Positions 1 to 12,771 of a stretch of DNA of 64,000 bases are shown piece after piece. Location: assembly GCA_023053545.1 (NCBI GenBank), contig JAKZAN010000007.1:4464001-4528000 (forward strand), in the 5' to 3' direction. The notes beneath the pieces are model-generated. The model did not search any database. It saw only the letters and a program-made list of their open reading frames with translations, and was not told the origin of the DNA. Position 1 is the stretch's first letter, and each line of letters begins with the position of its first letter. The DNA comes from Lepidurus packardi (taxonomy: Eukaryota; Arthropoda; Branchiopoda; Notostraca; Triopsidae). The position numbers and the translations under genes are program-made.

Positions 1-3000
1 CGTTATTAAAAACCTTCGGTAGCTTCTATATTGTGTGGAATAGCTCGCGACTTCGAGTTAACGAGTTACCGCGCGGAAAATCGAACATTTAGTGACTGGC
101 TTGCTTATGCGTAGGCGTTTATTGAGGTCCGTCCTTTGTCTCACATAGCTCTCGTTTTCATTTTTAAAAAGGAAAATCTGCTCACTCGGGAGCTTATATG
201 GACTTTGCATGTATGTTTGCATATTTCACCATGCAAAAGGAACTTTTTTCCCTTTTGTTTTCCTTGTTTTATTTCGGTGAGAATTTGCAGTCACGAAGCC
301 TTTGCAGGAGTATAATATATTGCTGAGTACGTTTGCAAGAACGCCTCACGTGACGATAAAACCTCTAAGCCTGTTTCTTTTGGGCCATGATAGCGTCATT
401 AATGTGCCTAAATGATAATGGGAACATTAAGAGAAGACGGCAGAAGTGAGAACTGAGTTCACCATTCGGGAAGACAAAACATTAGCCATCATTATGCATA
501 CAGAGCAGCAGCGAATAATAATTTAAGGGTGATCTGGATACGGAGTGTAGGTTCCATAGGTTGTCATATTTAGACATGGGTAGTTTATGTGTTGGATACA
601 GAAGAAGATAGACGTCATCAGAGCCGTTAATGAAGTTGCAGGCCCTCATGTGTCACGCACTTCGCATTGATTCTTCCTTTTGTGTCATATTAATTACTTT
701 CAGTTCGCCTCGTACTGTCTTTCTCGCTCCCCTTTTAAAGGAGAAGTAAGGTTTCAAAATGAAAAAATATATGTTATAGAAGAGACCAAACTACATGTTC
801 TGACTTTGTTTCTGTGTTTCGGGAACGTTAAAATACATGGGTCCTATCCTTTGAGCACAAGATTTTCAAGTTCTGATCCACTTGTTGGGTGCAAGTGTGT
901 AATACTTGGATTTTAGCTGTGATATCTCACGTTTCTCGAAAGGCCACAGACTCACAGTTAACCAATCTCGTCTTTTGGCGTAGGTTAAGTCCATGGATTT
1001 GAGTTGGACCACGTGCTGCAATGTAAACGTATATTTTAACGTCTTAAAAAAACTGTTTTCAAATTCATCGTTTTCCATAGTCGTATCGACAAACTTAGTA
1101 ATGCCGTACTAAAAAAAAAAGACAAGAGACGTATTAGGCATTCGTTTCTTCAGCGCAACTTGATTTAATTCTTGACTTCTGAACGCTTCTTTGGGCGCAT
1201 GCTAACGCATGATGAAAAATATATATAAAAAAAGATACACAGCAGAAGAAAAGTAATGACAAGAGGCTTGGTGAGGGAGATAGCGTTCGACTCCCTCGCC
1301 GGCATTGTGAGGAACAGAAAAAGGGTCCGATTTTATAAAACTCCCTTTCTTTGGGAAGCATAGTTTCCTTGACAAAGATCAATATTCCCTCAGGAGGTGT
1401 AAAATCTTCGTTTGGCGGTTGCTGCTGAGTATGGTAGCGGGGCCGTGTGTGTGGAGTCGTTTGACATAGCGATAAAGCTGCATGCAAATGATCTCAGTCC
1501 AAAAGGAGTTTATGTAGTGAATTGCTGATGGACCATTTCCCCTTGGTGTATCCCGGTTTCAGGTCACGCCAACCCAAAACCCACAAGCTCCCACACGTCT
1601 TTAAGCTTGCAGCATGTCCGTTTTATACTGTATAAGCATTCTAATAACTCCTTGGCTGCCTCGAGGCATTGCTGGTATGTGGAAGCCAGTGCGCATATAG
1701 CTTGGCGTGATTAGGAAGCATGTCAGGTCATTCAGATCTTTGCTTTCCCCGTAAACTAACTGCTTTACTGCCCAGAAAGTTTGGGCTACAAGAAGCGTTT
1801 TCATGTTTGTTACATTCTGAATTGGCGCCTTTTTTTCTTACGTATAGCCTTGGGGTTCTCTAAAAAGTAGTTCCAATTCAACAAGACCACTCGACAAGCC
1901 GTTATTTGCTCTATGCATGCAGATGTCGCTGTTAAAAACCAACCCCCTTAGAAGAAGTTACTCTGTTTGGAAATGTTTGGTTGGGTGTGCCCGAAGGGTA
2001 GATATATACTGCTCACACGAAAGGGAAACTTTAGTGGGCGTTAACGTCTGTAATATAATGCCAAATGCCTTAGTTTTGTATTCAAAAGTAGCTAAAAGTA
2101 GGTAATCACCCGGGTAATTTGCTGGTGACGTTGCTCGAAAGAAAAGCTCGGTTCTCTTCTCTGGACCTGTTGGTTCGTTACGGCAATTGGCAGCTGTAAT
2201 GTGTGCCTTAAACCAATTTACTTTACAGTGACGACTACATGTTCTCTAGTCCTCTAGCACGACGTTAAATTACGCTGCCGTCGATGACAAGAATGCAATT
2301 TAAGTTTTTAATTTTATTTATTCTGTGTATTCTTTGAGGTTCGTACACATAATGAACCTTAAGTGAGTAAATATAACCATTGTTCTTGGTTGGGGAAAAG
2401 CGGCAAAAATGCCAAAGTAGCAAATTGGGAAGTCGTTAAGAAGTTATAATTTTAAATCCCGCGTGGAAAGTTTGGGAACGACGGGTCCATGACAGATCAT
2501 TCTATAATCAACTACCAAATCAGTAAACCGAAAATACCGGACTTGAAAGCTGCAGTAAGTTTAGGTTGATTCAGTAAAAAGGTTTCCTTCGAGGTTCTTC
2601 GAGCTTTAGGGGAAACAACAACAAAAAATATATCTTATCGGGTTCTTGCACTCCGGGGTAATTTAATCGAGTTTAAACAGAAACTCGGAAGCTTTTTTTT
2701 TTTTTTTCGAAGAAACCACGTACCCTTTAGCTTCTTAATAACAAAGTTCAAGTCTCAGGAGTTTAATGCTCCTTTTATAAAAATTAAAGTTGGTAAGATG
2801 AAGGGGAAAAGTCGTTTCTCACAATTTCCTACTTTCCTACACTGCGCATATCAACTTATTCCGGTCTTCGCAGCGATTCCGCGTTGCGACGTCTACAACC
2901 GGCAAGTAAACGTCTAAAAACGACGCCACAGCAAGTTCCGTTGTTACAACAACCCCGCAGAGGAGTCAGTCGACGTCCAATCCCATTGGCGTCCGGTCAA

Positions 3001-3505
3001 CTAAGCGACTAAATTATCTGGTGTATTACTATTGATAGTTATTCCAACTTGCACTAATTTCACGTCATCTAAAGGCTAAATATCGTAGTTAATTAAGCAA
3101 CCCCATGCATCCGGTCGTCCGTTGATAGACCTCAAATACGTATAAAGACAATATATTTGGGTATTTTCTAAGTCGAGAACGGGATTTCTAAGCCGTCAAA
3201 TTAGGTAAAAATTATTTCCTCTTTTTTTTTTATTGTTGCAAGATTTAATGTTATGGTGCGGTGGCCAGAATCCCGATCGAACGTAGCCCCTTTTTGACCA
3301 AACCCGGGGCTATTTGTCTTGAGAGGTGTTAAAAGGCTGATACTTGTTGTTTTCCAAGCGCTTGTGGGACGGGGAAAATAGCTTTATTTTATAAATATAT
3401 TTTGGGTTCCGTTATGATTTTTTTTTCTGTTGTGATTTCTGCAGCAGAACTAAGTTCCTGAGTAGTTCTGCTTCTTTTGTTCAGAATCTCAAGTCCGATG
3501 ATTTA
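1..3505. other. Stretch without a recognisable gene
   Basis: No open frame here has homology I recognise or a consistent chain of splice sites. There are poly(T) runs near 2693 and 3220. One frame open from about 2798 to 3011 ends in a basic, proline- and glutamine-rich tail with an acceptor-like pyrimidine stretch before it. It could be a terminal exon, but there is no start codon and no partner exon. A 10-bp stem hairpin (one G-T pair) lies at about 1270-1301. Confidence 0.4.
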
Positions 3506-3705
3506 TGCTTGGTCTCCGAACGCCATCCAAGGAACATATGTGGCAAGTTACATCCAATACCTTGGATTGACGTTGAATGGAAGATTGGAAAGACAAATTT
3601 CTATGGCAGTCGGTGGGTGAGATAAAGCCCGGAAACCTAACAAGCATTGATGCGTGGTACACATTCCCGAATTGGGATTACAAAGATCAAGGGAAGTTAC
3701 ACCGC
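3506..3705. repeat. Dispersed repeat, copy 1 (partner at 27508-27712)
   Basis: About 200 bp here match 27508-27712 in the same orientation with only scattered differences. The match starts at TATGCTTGGTCTCCGAACG and ends near the word GATCAAGG, where copy 2 continues with GTAAGTT and copy 1 with GAAGTT. Short frames run through both copies, but they are not open in the same way and I do not recognise a protein. The second copy sits exactly at the edge of the duplicated egghead/lola block, so the repeat may mark a breakpoint. Confidence 0.75.
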
Positions 3706-6524
3706 ATAAATGAAGACGGACGAGCACTATACGCTTCCTTTGTTTGTTTAAAACTTATGGCTACGGTTAACAAGCATGGCATCTCTTTTGCTAATGCTTG
3801 TGAACTAAAAAACTGCAGTATTCCAGGTAGAAAAGCTTGCATTGTGCGTTTCATGCTGCTCAACCTAGACTGCTGGATTGCTGCAGACTTTATTTCGGTT
3901 AGGTGATGAAAAGGGGTTAAACGACGGTCACTTTCGGCGCTCAGTAACCTCCCTGAAATGGTGGCGAGCCAGCCTTTTAGCTTCGAAATAAAAATAAAAA
4001 AAATGGAAATTAACCCATGCTGGCGAAAAGCGCGATGTATATCGTGTCTAAGCAGGGCTTCGGAGAAAAATTACTTTTTCTCAAGTTGCTGTCAAGTATA
4101 CGTTACCTCCTGTATGGTTGCGGGTTTACGGTCGTCGAAAGACATGAGACCCTTGCCGTTCTTTGTGGCACCCAACCCACTTTTACCCCGTGTCGTCGAT
4201 GAAAAGAAGGAGCAGAAGAATGCATCAGGCTGCCATTTGGCAGGTTTTGTGTTAGCTTGCACGAGTTGCGGTCGGTCGAAACCGCCCTTCACACTTGCAA
4301 CAAAGAACGACGTCCATAACTGTGTCAGAGCATAAGGGGTCGCCGGACCTCCGGACGCTCTGTTGGGTTATTGGCAATCAATGAAAGGAAGGAAGTTAGT
4401 CTTTGACTATTTATGCCTCAAAGCGAAAAAGACAACTTTGCACTATTGGTTCAAGCACATGCGAAACCCTCCTGCCCCGAAATTGCCTTCTATTGTTGGC
4501 TGCGCCCAGCAGGTTGTCTTATTAGCATGGCTTATGCGCCTGAGTTTTTGATCAGGAGCAAATAAAGAAGGAACGAACTTTGTATTCGTACCTCACAAAC
4601 AATCTGGCGTAAGACTCATGATTCATGATACCTAGTATCATGTATTGGTTATACGTTGCAAGACTTTAGCTCAATCAATAACTGTGATGGCATCTGAAAG
4701 GACCGGATTTATTTTTTTGGCAAGAGATTAAGCGTGAAAAGGGACAGAAAAAGCACACCACTATTTTTGCAGAACATGATTCCTTCCGTTTCCCTTTGCT
4801 CTCTCGCATCAATGTCTGCCTGTTCTTTCTTCGGTTTAACGTGACCACCATTTAAGCCGTGAACAAACGGGAGGGTATCGTCGGAAAAATAATGTCCGGT
4901 TTTTTGGCTACGATTTAAGCTTCATCTGCCCTTCCGTTTCAGATCGATGAATGTTGAATGCTGGATGCTGTGGACCAGAGGATAAGAGAGGTTAGATGCG
5001 TCTCGTTTCTTATCTATTGTTCCCCTTCTTCAGAGGCTTTTCATTTTACGCAATGTACATTCAAAGCTTCTCAACTCAAAATGGAGTCCTCCCCGTCCCC
5101 TGAAAAGCTAAGCGTCTTCTTGTACTCTTTTCTTCATACATTCGTATATTTTCCATTGTATGAACAGAAACTCTGTTGCGTTTACTTCTGTCATTAGCGA
5201 ACGTTTCCATCTCCAGAGAAACCTTTCAAAGCTCCAGTTCAATAGATTAAGACTTTTTGATAGGCAAAAAGTTCGATAGCAAAGTTCCGGTCACCTTTTG
5301 ATCCATGTCCTTCGGAAGCCATGAATACTCCGTCACCAATACCTCGCATTCTATATATAACTTCTTCCTTTGCGTTGAGGATCATATTAGTTCTAACGGG
5401 GAAGTTAGTTTACTTTATGGAGTTTTATTGCTCTTTAATACATTAAACAATGAAATTACAACGTATACGTAGCGTCATATCTCACTTCACGTTTGCAAAA
5501 GAACACGGTACTGTTTACGTCGCGAGAAATTGAACTTACGAGCAGCAATCCCACTGTTTCAGTTGGAAAGACTGTGTTCAAGTATAACTTGCGTTGCCCT
5601 TGATGATTTATGGGGTCCCTGGGGAAGCATGGCTGTTGTGTAACTTTAATAACTGCTGCGTCTGGCTATATCTTTGTCTAGGATATATGAAGGTGGGTGT
5701 TTCTAAGAGGAGCAGAAGTGGAACAATTTCTGTCTAATTCCCTCGTAAAGTTCCAAAAAAGTGCTTAGAGTACACGTCATTTGTCTTGCGGAAATTTGAC
5801 GAACCGTAAAAATAAAAAAAAACGCCCAGTTGACTCTCATATTGTCGCTTATCTTCCCTCCCAGGTCCCCGAGTCCGTATAATATTATACCATGGTTTTA
5901 TGTTTCATTTACGACGTTGTGTTAATAATACCCTTGGTCAGCGCCCGACAAAAAGCACACGCTGACTTCCGATAAGAAGGCTCTCTTTCAGTTAGGTTCT
6001 GGTTAATCAAGACCCTGAGTCTCAGTCTTACTAATGGGTCACCCACCGCGGCCAGGAGGTAATTTAGTCTTGGCTTGCATGTACATGTTCCCCTGGATTA
6101 AATAAATACTCACGATGTTACTGTCTGATCCTATTTCGAGCCCTTGTACTGGTTCACGGTCTTCGTGTCAAGAAGAGCCGCAAGTTTGGAGGCTCGGCAA
6201 AGAAAAAAAGTGTAACAGGTTTTCTTTCCCTTTGCTTAATGAAAACGCATTAATTACCAAACCTTATAGTTTTTTCGTTATCGTCTCCGTCTTTTCTTGG
6301 AAGTACATTGGATATTGTCTTTCTTATTTATTCATTACGAAGAAATGTATGGATTTTTCCCCTGGGTCATATGACTTGCGAAACTTCACTTAGTGGCGCT
6401 GACAATTGAATTGTGTCTTACCTTCTTTCGTTTTTATCTATTTATTATTTTAGAGTAAAAAATTGGTCGAAGGGGCTACGTTAATGAGACGCACATCAAG
6501 TAGAATCGAGGAATTTCTTCTTCC
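3706..6524. other. Stretch without a recognisable gene
   Basis: Several short overlapping frames between 3958 and 4551 and at 6115-6393 lack homology and splice structure. I see no RNA gene or long repeat. The stretch directly before 6525 should contain the promoter and leader of the membrane-protein gene, but no clear core motif stands out. Confidence 0.35.
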
Positions 6525-8412
6525 ATGGAGTCTGCTTACCAGTTTTTGGGCGGTCCGAACCCGGGATTTGGAATACGAAGAGCGGCTTTGGCGGGAGCGG
6601 GATATACGATGGTGAGAAAATTAGAAACTGTGTTGTAATGTTTGGCCCGTAAAGAGATGCACAAGTTTTTTTTTATCTCCTTTATATTAATCAATATAAG
6701 GGTATTGGACCTTAGGGCAAGCCTTGAGGTGCTGGTTACGGGAGTTGCGTATCGTTTTGCTGCAAAAAAAAATCTGCACCAAATGGGGCGGATTGGTACA
6801 GAAGCCATATTGTGTTCTGCTCCATTTTCCAGACCGGATGAAACGAACCCTTTTAGCTGTCTTTCTCTTCTGCTTGACTTTCTTTCCGCTTCGAAGGAGG
6901 GAAAGGAACAAATTTTCACAACAAGGCGAACAAGGCCGTGCTCAAGACTTTTCGAAACATATCTTGAATGCATTGCAAAACGCTGATCACTAATGTAATT
7001 CAAGTTATTCGTAGAGACGTAAACACAAGGACGACGCGACAATAGGACTACGGTGTACCCGACTTAAAGACTACAAACCCCTAACCTAACCTAGTGCTTA
7101 AGTCGGGATTCGTAGCCCTTATGTCGGGGTTCGTAGCCCTTATGTCGGGGCCCATAGTCCTTAAGTCGGGGTTCATAGTCCTTATGTCGGGGTTCGTAGT
7201 CCTTAAGTCAGGGTTCGTAGCCTTTAAGTTGGGGTCCGTAGTCCTTAAGTCGGGTAAACCATAGTCCTATTGTCGAGTCGTCCTTCTGTCACGTTGCCCA
7301 TTTGCATAGTGGATGCATAATTTCTGTACGGTCGGCAGCTTAGCGTTTTGATAGCAGTTAAGTCAGCAATTCGTTGTCAATGAGTGAATGAATCACAATA
7401 AGGTTTTTTTCCACCATGTCTTGAAGTTTCTATAGTAAAGTTAGGTTATGCAGCAAATTATGCAAGATATAAAACAATGCCAAGTCCTACTATCCTTTCG
7501 TTCCAGGTTACAGCCTTTATTGTCATCACAGGTTATTTAATCTTACTACGGCAAACCGCATCTGAAGCATATTCCATGCAAGATGTATACCTAGGTAACC
7601 AATTGTGTGATATGAATAATTCATTTAGTTAAACATTCACTTTCTCTGTGAATGCGTGGCGTGTATTATGTTTTAACTTGTATCTTGTTTTAACAGGCGT
7701 TCAAGTGTCTTACGTGGCCATCGCCGGGTCGCAATTGTTTGTTATATTTCTTACTTCGTTGCTCTTCATTGGAATCATTAAGGTGAGAACACGTTAAGCC
7801 TTCTCGAAAAATTGCTTCCAATAAAGCGTTTGACAATTTGACTTTGATCCTAAAAACCGCATCTCATTCCTTTCAAGAGTAAAACTAATAAAAGAGAATG
7901 AAATATGTCGGAATCTAACGAAACCGCCCTTTGATACATCCTAGGAGAGTTGCTCGTTGATTGTACCATGGGTAGTCGGGTTTATTGCCGCTTTGTCACT
8001 GGAAGCCATTGCTATCGTTTACTCGAACGTCTTACGCGATCACATCAATAAAGTAAGCTTCGTACGTCATAAAAGCTCCTCTCCCCCACTATATTTCATC
8101 TTTATATGAAAACAAATTTTATAAATAGCAATAGTGAAATAAAATCGAAGTTAAGTCAAAAGTCTAAGTAAGTTTCGTTGCTTTTTCTTTACAGGAGTTC
8201 GATTCGCTGAGTAAATTGGAAGTCTCTTTGTACATACTCCGAGCTTCCCTAAGCGTAAAGAAGGATTTGCACTTCTACTTCAACACATTTAAATTTGTCT
8301 CGTTACAAAACGTTTCACTCTTTAGGGCCTGGCTTTAGCTGCCGTTGTCCGATTTCATCAGCACGTCCAAGCGGGTTGCTCTTGGAAGGCGCCGGAAGTT
8401 TACGAGCTTTGA
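6525..8412 (+). CDS. Small multi-pass membrane protein (six exons)
   Basis: Six exons join in frame: 6525-6611, 7507-7594, 7697-7782, 7945-8052, 8195-8254, 8326-8412, giving 171 residues. All introns are GT-AG and phases close. The start is the first ATG, opening MESAYQFLGGPNPGFG. At least three hydrophobic segments are visible: about residues 30-45 (TAFIVITGYLILL), 60-86 and 91-114, with a possible fourth near 143-153 (GLALAAVV). The order and the charged loop after the third segment recall small insect four-helix membrane proteins of the DUF4728 type, but I could not verify the family. There is no signal peptide and no catalytic motif. Intron 1 (895 nt) is the only long intron and holds an inverted-repeat element. 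Function unknown. The exon chain is the strong part of this call, the family name the weak part. Confidence 0.72.
7028..7285. mobile_element. Inverted-repeat element with internal 21-bp tandem repeats
   Basis: The left end (AGGACGACGCGACAATAGG at 7028) returns inverted at the right end (7267-7285), and the match extends about 40 bp inward through a block containing TACCCGACTTAA. Between the arms, about 7095-7260, a 21-bp unit of the type CTTAAGTCGGGGTTCGTAGTC is repeated about eight times with substitutions. The element lies inside intron 1 of the membrane-protein gene. I see no clear target-site duplication, so its class is open: a MITE, a foldback element, or a minisatellite that grew between inverted arms. 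Confidence 0.7.
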
Positions 8413-10475
8413 ACACGATACTTTTGTCTATATAACTAGGAATAAAACGTGCGGCGATGAGATCAATTACAAGCATGCCATTTTCAAGTACCTTCCCTTT
8501 TCAGTGCGTAGAGCCTACAGTTGTGTATACGTTTCTGTAATTACAGATCTTAACAAGACTCAGACAAACAAAATTGGCTATAGGGAAGGTTTTACTACTG
8601 CAAAAGGAGGTTCATTCCTTATAGTCAGTAATCACTCACGATGGAACGCGAACGTGCCGCACTTTTTTGGAATGGAAGTGTTTCCCTAGGCATCGTACCT
8701 AGAAAGGTTTTTTCCTCTGCCTCTGCGAACACGTACCATGTTCCATTAATGAGAAGTACTCCAGTTTTCCCAAATTGGCTGCGACCAATTCTCAGCATGC
8801 GTCCAAAACCCTAATGCTACGTTGGTGCTTAGGCTTCGTCGCTTCTTCAATTTTCTATAAATGTACAGCTTCCATATTTTTCTACTGTCTCAAGCGACAA
8901 TAAAAAAATCAGAGCAGTTTAGCTCTGAATTCACAATACATATGTTGTAAAAACCTGTGCATTAACCAAAAAATAATATTTAACAGGTATATATTTCTTA
9001 TGCTGAATGCGTTTGGTATACGGTTTGATAATTTAATGCTATCGATTAAGTGAATAGGAATGAGATAACTCGATGTCGTATATTGATGTCTTTTGTACTA
9101 GACAAATAGCTTATAGGAGGAAAACATAAATCGAAAGTAAATTTGAACTTCGCAGAATAAACAAAAATACAGATGTGATGAAAATCTGTACCGAGTGACA
9201 CTAAATACGGACTAGCACATTCTTTATCCATGTAACATATAACTGGGATATTTTAAAAAGCCTCAAATCCTTATATCTTTCTAGTTAAGAAATATATGTC
9301 GGGTAAATCAGAAAAGCTCGCGAACTTTTGTAAGCTTGTTTTTTTTTTTTTTTAGTTGTCCATAAGTGTAGTATCGTATGATCCGCGTCAGTCACTATAA
9401 TTTAACACAAGCTTAGGAGGAAAAATGTAAGGAATAGCAAGAACGGGGACATTTCCTGACCTTTTGTTCCTCCATAACTTTAAATTTTTCTGCAGACTGA
9501 CTGACCGGGTAGGATTAACTACGGGCTAATAAGGATTTAGCCTTAGGCCCTTATTTTTTGGGTCCTTCGTTATTGACAAATTCTACTTTAGTATTAAAAA
9601 TTCCCTTAGCTAAGCATGGATATTTGTTAAGAAAAATAAAACATGAACAGTCGTTCGGTAATTAGTTTCTTGTATACAATAGAATTAATTTTTTAGAAGA
9701 ATATCCGTCGAAGGAGAATCCGACCGTCTGAGCATATCAAAGAACTTATTCCTTGGGTGGCTAAAACTCGTCTACGTACGTATACAGATTAGAAAATGTC
9801 CTGGCTTATAATCAAATATTACTGTACCTGATGCCAATAAAAAAAAATTTAATTAACTTGTAAGTATTCCAAACATTGTAATAAATACACGGAATTCGGA
9901 GGCACCTTTCTATCAGTACCAGTACCAAATCAGTGCCAGTATAATTTCGAACGAAGTATGACATGGCTTTAGTTTGGATATAATGTAAAACTTGTTATTC
10001 TAAAATTACGGACATTTTCTGCGATGTAGATCCTATTCACTTGATCAATCAGTCCCGCCGCCCACTGTCTACATATTTCTTCTTTTTCTTTACGTTTGGA
10101 ATAAACTGTGCTGAACTACTAAATTTTATTGATTACATACAAAACTTGGCAATAGATTCTATAGCCTACAGATATATTGCTGGGGTGTACAAATTTCCTA
10201 AATTGATTTCCTAAACAAATAATGCTAACCTCACGCATTCGTGAGTTCATGCTCATATGATTCAAGAACTGAACAGGATAACGATGTCAATCCATGTGCA
10301 TAGGCAGTACGTCGCAGAAATAACATTTCTGTCGTGTCTATGAAAGCGCGCTTGCCGTTTTCGGTTCCCTGTTCATGGTTCAAAGCTTAGCCCTGCCCAC
10401 CACAACATCTTTCACCGTTCAGCACGCTGTGTGTAGTATATGAAGGATATTTTGATTTCCCGATAATAGTGCAAA
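8413..10475. other. Intergenic stretch, no gene seen
   Basis: The first part is probably the 3' untranslated region of the membrane-protein gene. The rest is AT-rich with stop codons in all frames apart from short chance frames (8345-8689, 9046-9231). The promoter of the SAM50 gene should lie just before 10476. No RNA gene or repeat was recognised. Confidence 0.4.
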
Positions 10476-12239
10476 ATGGGTACAGTTCATGCAAAGGTAA
10501 AAGCTTACACTTCTGCCTAAACTACCGTTAACATGTTCATTTGATTTATCTAGGGCTTGGATAGTGGGCGTCATGAAAAAGGAGCATCAAAGAAGATCGA
10601 ACTTGCTGGAATCAAAGTTGCTTTTTCTCGTTTCTGTTATTAATGTAGCAAAATTAAACCTTTGTGTAGGCAAAAGTGGAGAAAATTCACGTAGATGGTT
10701 TGGAACGAACTCATGACGACATGGTTATGGCCAGTGTAAAGGAGTTATTTGCAGCCCAAGATTTCCAAGACGTTGTACTCAAAGCTCAGGCCGTGCGAGG
10801 GAAATTGGAAAGACTAGGATGTTTTAAGCATGTTGGTGTATTAATCGATACGAGCACAGCTGCCGACTCTTCTCCGGAAGGCCTAGAGGTTTGCTAATTA
10901 ACTATTTTCTTATTCCCACAGGCCTGTATCTACATTCATTGTTTTTGATTAGGTTACTTTCACAGTCAAAGAGACATCTAGGGTTGTCGGAAGCATCAGT
11001 ACTGCTGTAGGAAACAATGACGGTTCCTTGGTTTTGAGTGGTCAGCTCCCTAACTTGGCGGGGAGAGGAGAACGAATTCAAGTTGAGCACACTTATGGCA
11101 CCAAGAAAAATAGCGGTTTTAACATTACGGGAATTAAGCCGTTCCACAATACGTCGAATGCGGTATTGTCTGGTTCTTTGTTCAGACAACATGCGGAATA
11201 TCCCTGGTCTGGTTATCGTAACTTGGATAATGGTCTGCTGTTCGAGTTAGCCTTCAATTCTACTCCCTTGGTACATTAAACTAAGTTTTCTATTTCCAAA
11301 TTATAATCGTGTTGTTTATTTAAAAAGATCCACCATAAACTGGTGTGGGAAGGAGTTTGGCGAGAGCTTGGGTGCTTGAACCGTAGCTCGTCATTCGCTG
11401 TGCGCGAAGAAGCAGGACACTCTTTGAAATCCGCCTTACGTCACATTACCTCCATTGATGGGACGGACAGTCTAATTTTCCCAACCAAGGGCGTCCTGTT
11501 CAAACTTTCCCAGGAACTCGCTGGGTTAGGCGGCGACGTGGGCTTTGTCAAACACGAAACGAATTTACAAGTACTATCTTTAGTCATGTTAAAAAATAAT
11601 AATATATTTTTAAATTTCTCTGTAATTAGGTGAACTGTCCTTTGCCATTTCATTCAGTTTTGCAAGGGTCATTCAGCGCTGGGCTAATGCAGCGTCTTAA
11701 TAATGATAAAGTCTTCCATATTTGCGATCGGTTTTTCCTCGGAGGACCTCTCTCTGTACGTGGATTTGAAACAAGAGGTATTGGACCACAGTCTGATGGA
11801 AATGCACTGGGTGCTGAAGTAAGTTTCACTTCACTTCAAGTTATGCTAAGTTGATATGATTTTTGGTAGGCTTTCTGGGCCAGTGGTGTACATTTGTACA
11901 CGCCTTTACCTTTTAGGCCAGGTCAAGGTGGATTTGGCGATCTTTTCCGACTCCATTTGTTTGTCAACGGGGGAAATATTGGCAATTTCCAACTGAGTAA
12001 AATAGAAATTCAAATAATGCTATTTTTCTTAACAATTTTTGCCTTTTGTAGCGGATGATATGCAGCAAAACCTTGCCACCTTAGCAGAAAATTTTCGGTT
12101 AGCATATGGAGTCGGAATAGCTATGCGTCTAGGTCAAATTGGCCGTATCGAATTGAATTATTGTTGGCCAGTTAAAGCTCAACGGGGAGATCAGGTCGTG
12201 CCCGGAGTGCAATTTGGCATTGGGATGCAGTTTTTGTGA
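10476..12239 (+). CDS. Sam50: SAM50, mitochondrial outer-membrane beta-barrel assembly protein
   Basis: Eight exons: 10476-10496, 10554-10616, 10670-10888, 10953-11270, 11328-11570, 11630-11818, 11870-11996, 12052-12239. They give 455 residues, against 469 in human SAMM50. The start MGTVHAK matches the conserved MGTVHA of animal SAM50. An N-terminal POTRA domain covers about residues 30-105 ([16 protein letters not shown]). The 16-strand barrel follows, with family blocks such as [32 protein letters not shown] and the C-terminal strand [11 protein letters not shown]50 is the core of the SAM complex, which folds and inserts beta-barrel proteins such as VDAC and TOM40 and contacts MICOS. The gene looks intact. 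The exon 2 donor (GTTGCT) is weak but gives the only frame that closes. It is followed 532 bp later by the phosphotransferase gene on the same strand. Confidence 0.96.
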
Positions 12240-12771
12240 AAATATAAAGCTAAAGGAGACATGTTAAGCTAATAAGAGCATTTTCGTGTAGTGCTGGTTC
12301 TACTGCCATTTTATTCAGTCGAGAGATCGAGTCTTTGTACATAGTGACAGAAATGGTTATATTTCAAAATAGAGAGTTCATATAGGCCGAACATATAAAG
12401 TGTTTTGTTTTTGAACGTAGCGCGAGAATTTTTAAGCAGTAGTTGGGGGCGTGTTGTAGCTCTAGGTGGCATTGGCATCAGTTCGGCCACGACATTTTTA
12501 TTGTGCAAAAGTACGTGCTTGGATTCTATTATATCACCAAAGAACTACAACTAAATTAGGCGTGTGTTTATGAGACACGCCTAATCAATTTAAGTAAGCT
12601 TTTGTAGAGATTAAATCATACAAAAGCTAAATTTCTTTTCTACAAAAAATATATCAATTAACGGTATACCCGTATCGTATTGTATTTTATTGGTTTACTT
12701 CCTGGCCAAAGCATTAAATGTATTATTTTATTCTTAGGACAGAATTTACAAGTCTTCCAGTGCCCTAAATA
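12240..12771. other. Intergenic stretch between SAM50 and the phosphotransferase
   Basis: This 532-bp stretch should hold the SAM50 3' untranslated region and the promoter of the next gene. A perfect short inverted repeat (GCGTGTGTTTATGAGACACGC around 12560-12580) is visible. No coding frame with support. Confidence 0.4.

Noticed and set aside
1270-1301. Hairpin with a TTCGA word as a tRNA
   Set aside because: The stem and loop lengths do not fit a T-arm and no acceptor, D or anticodon arms can be placed.
3577-3906. 109-residue plus-strand frame
   Set aside because: Its first third lies in the dispersed repeat, whose second copy has a stop in this frame, and the rest shows no homology.
7077-7094. 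CCCCTAACCTAACCTA as an interstitial telomere repeat
   Set aside because: Only two to three CCTAA units, at the edge of a minisatellite; a similar word at about 13303 is equally short. Too little to call telomeric.
7095-7260. CRISPR-like array
   Set aside because: The 21-bp units are head to tail without spacers and the genome is clearly eukaryotic.
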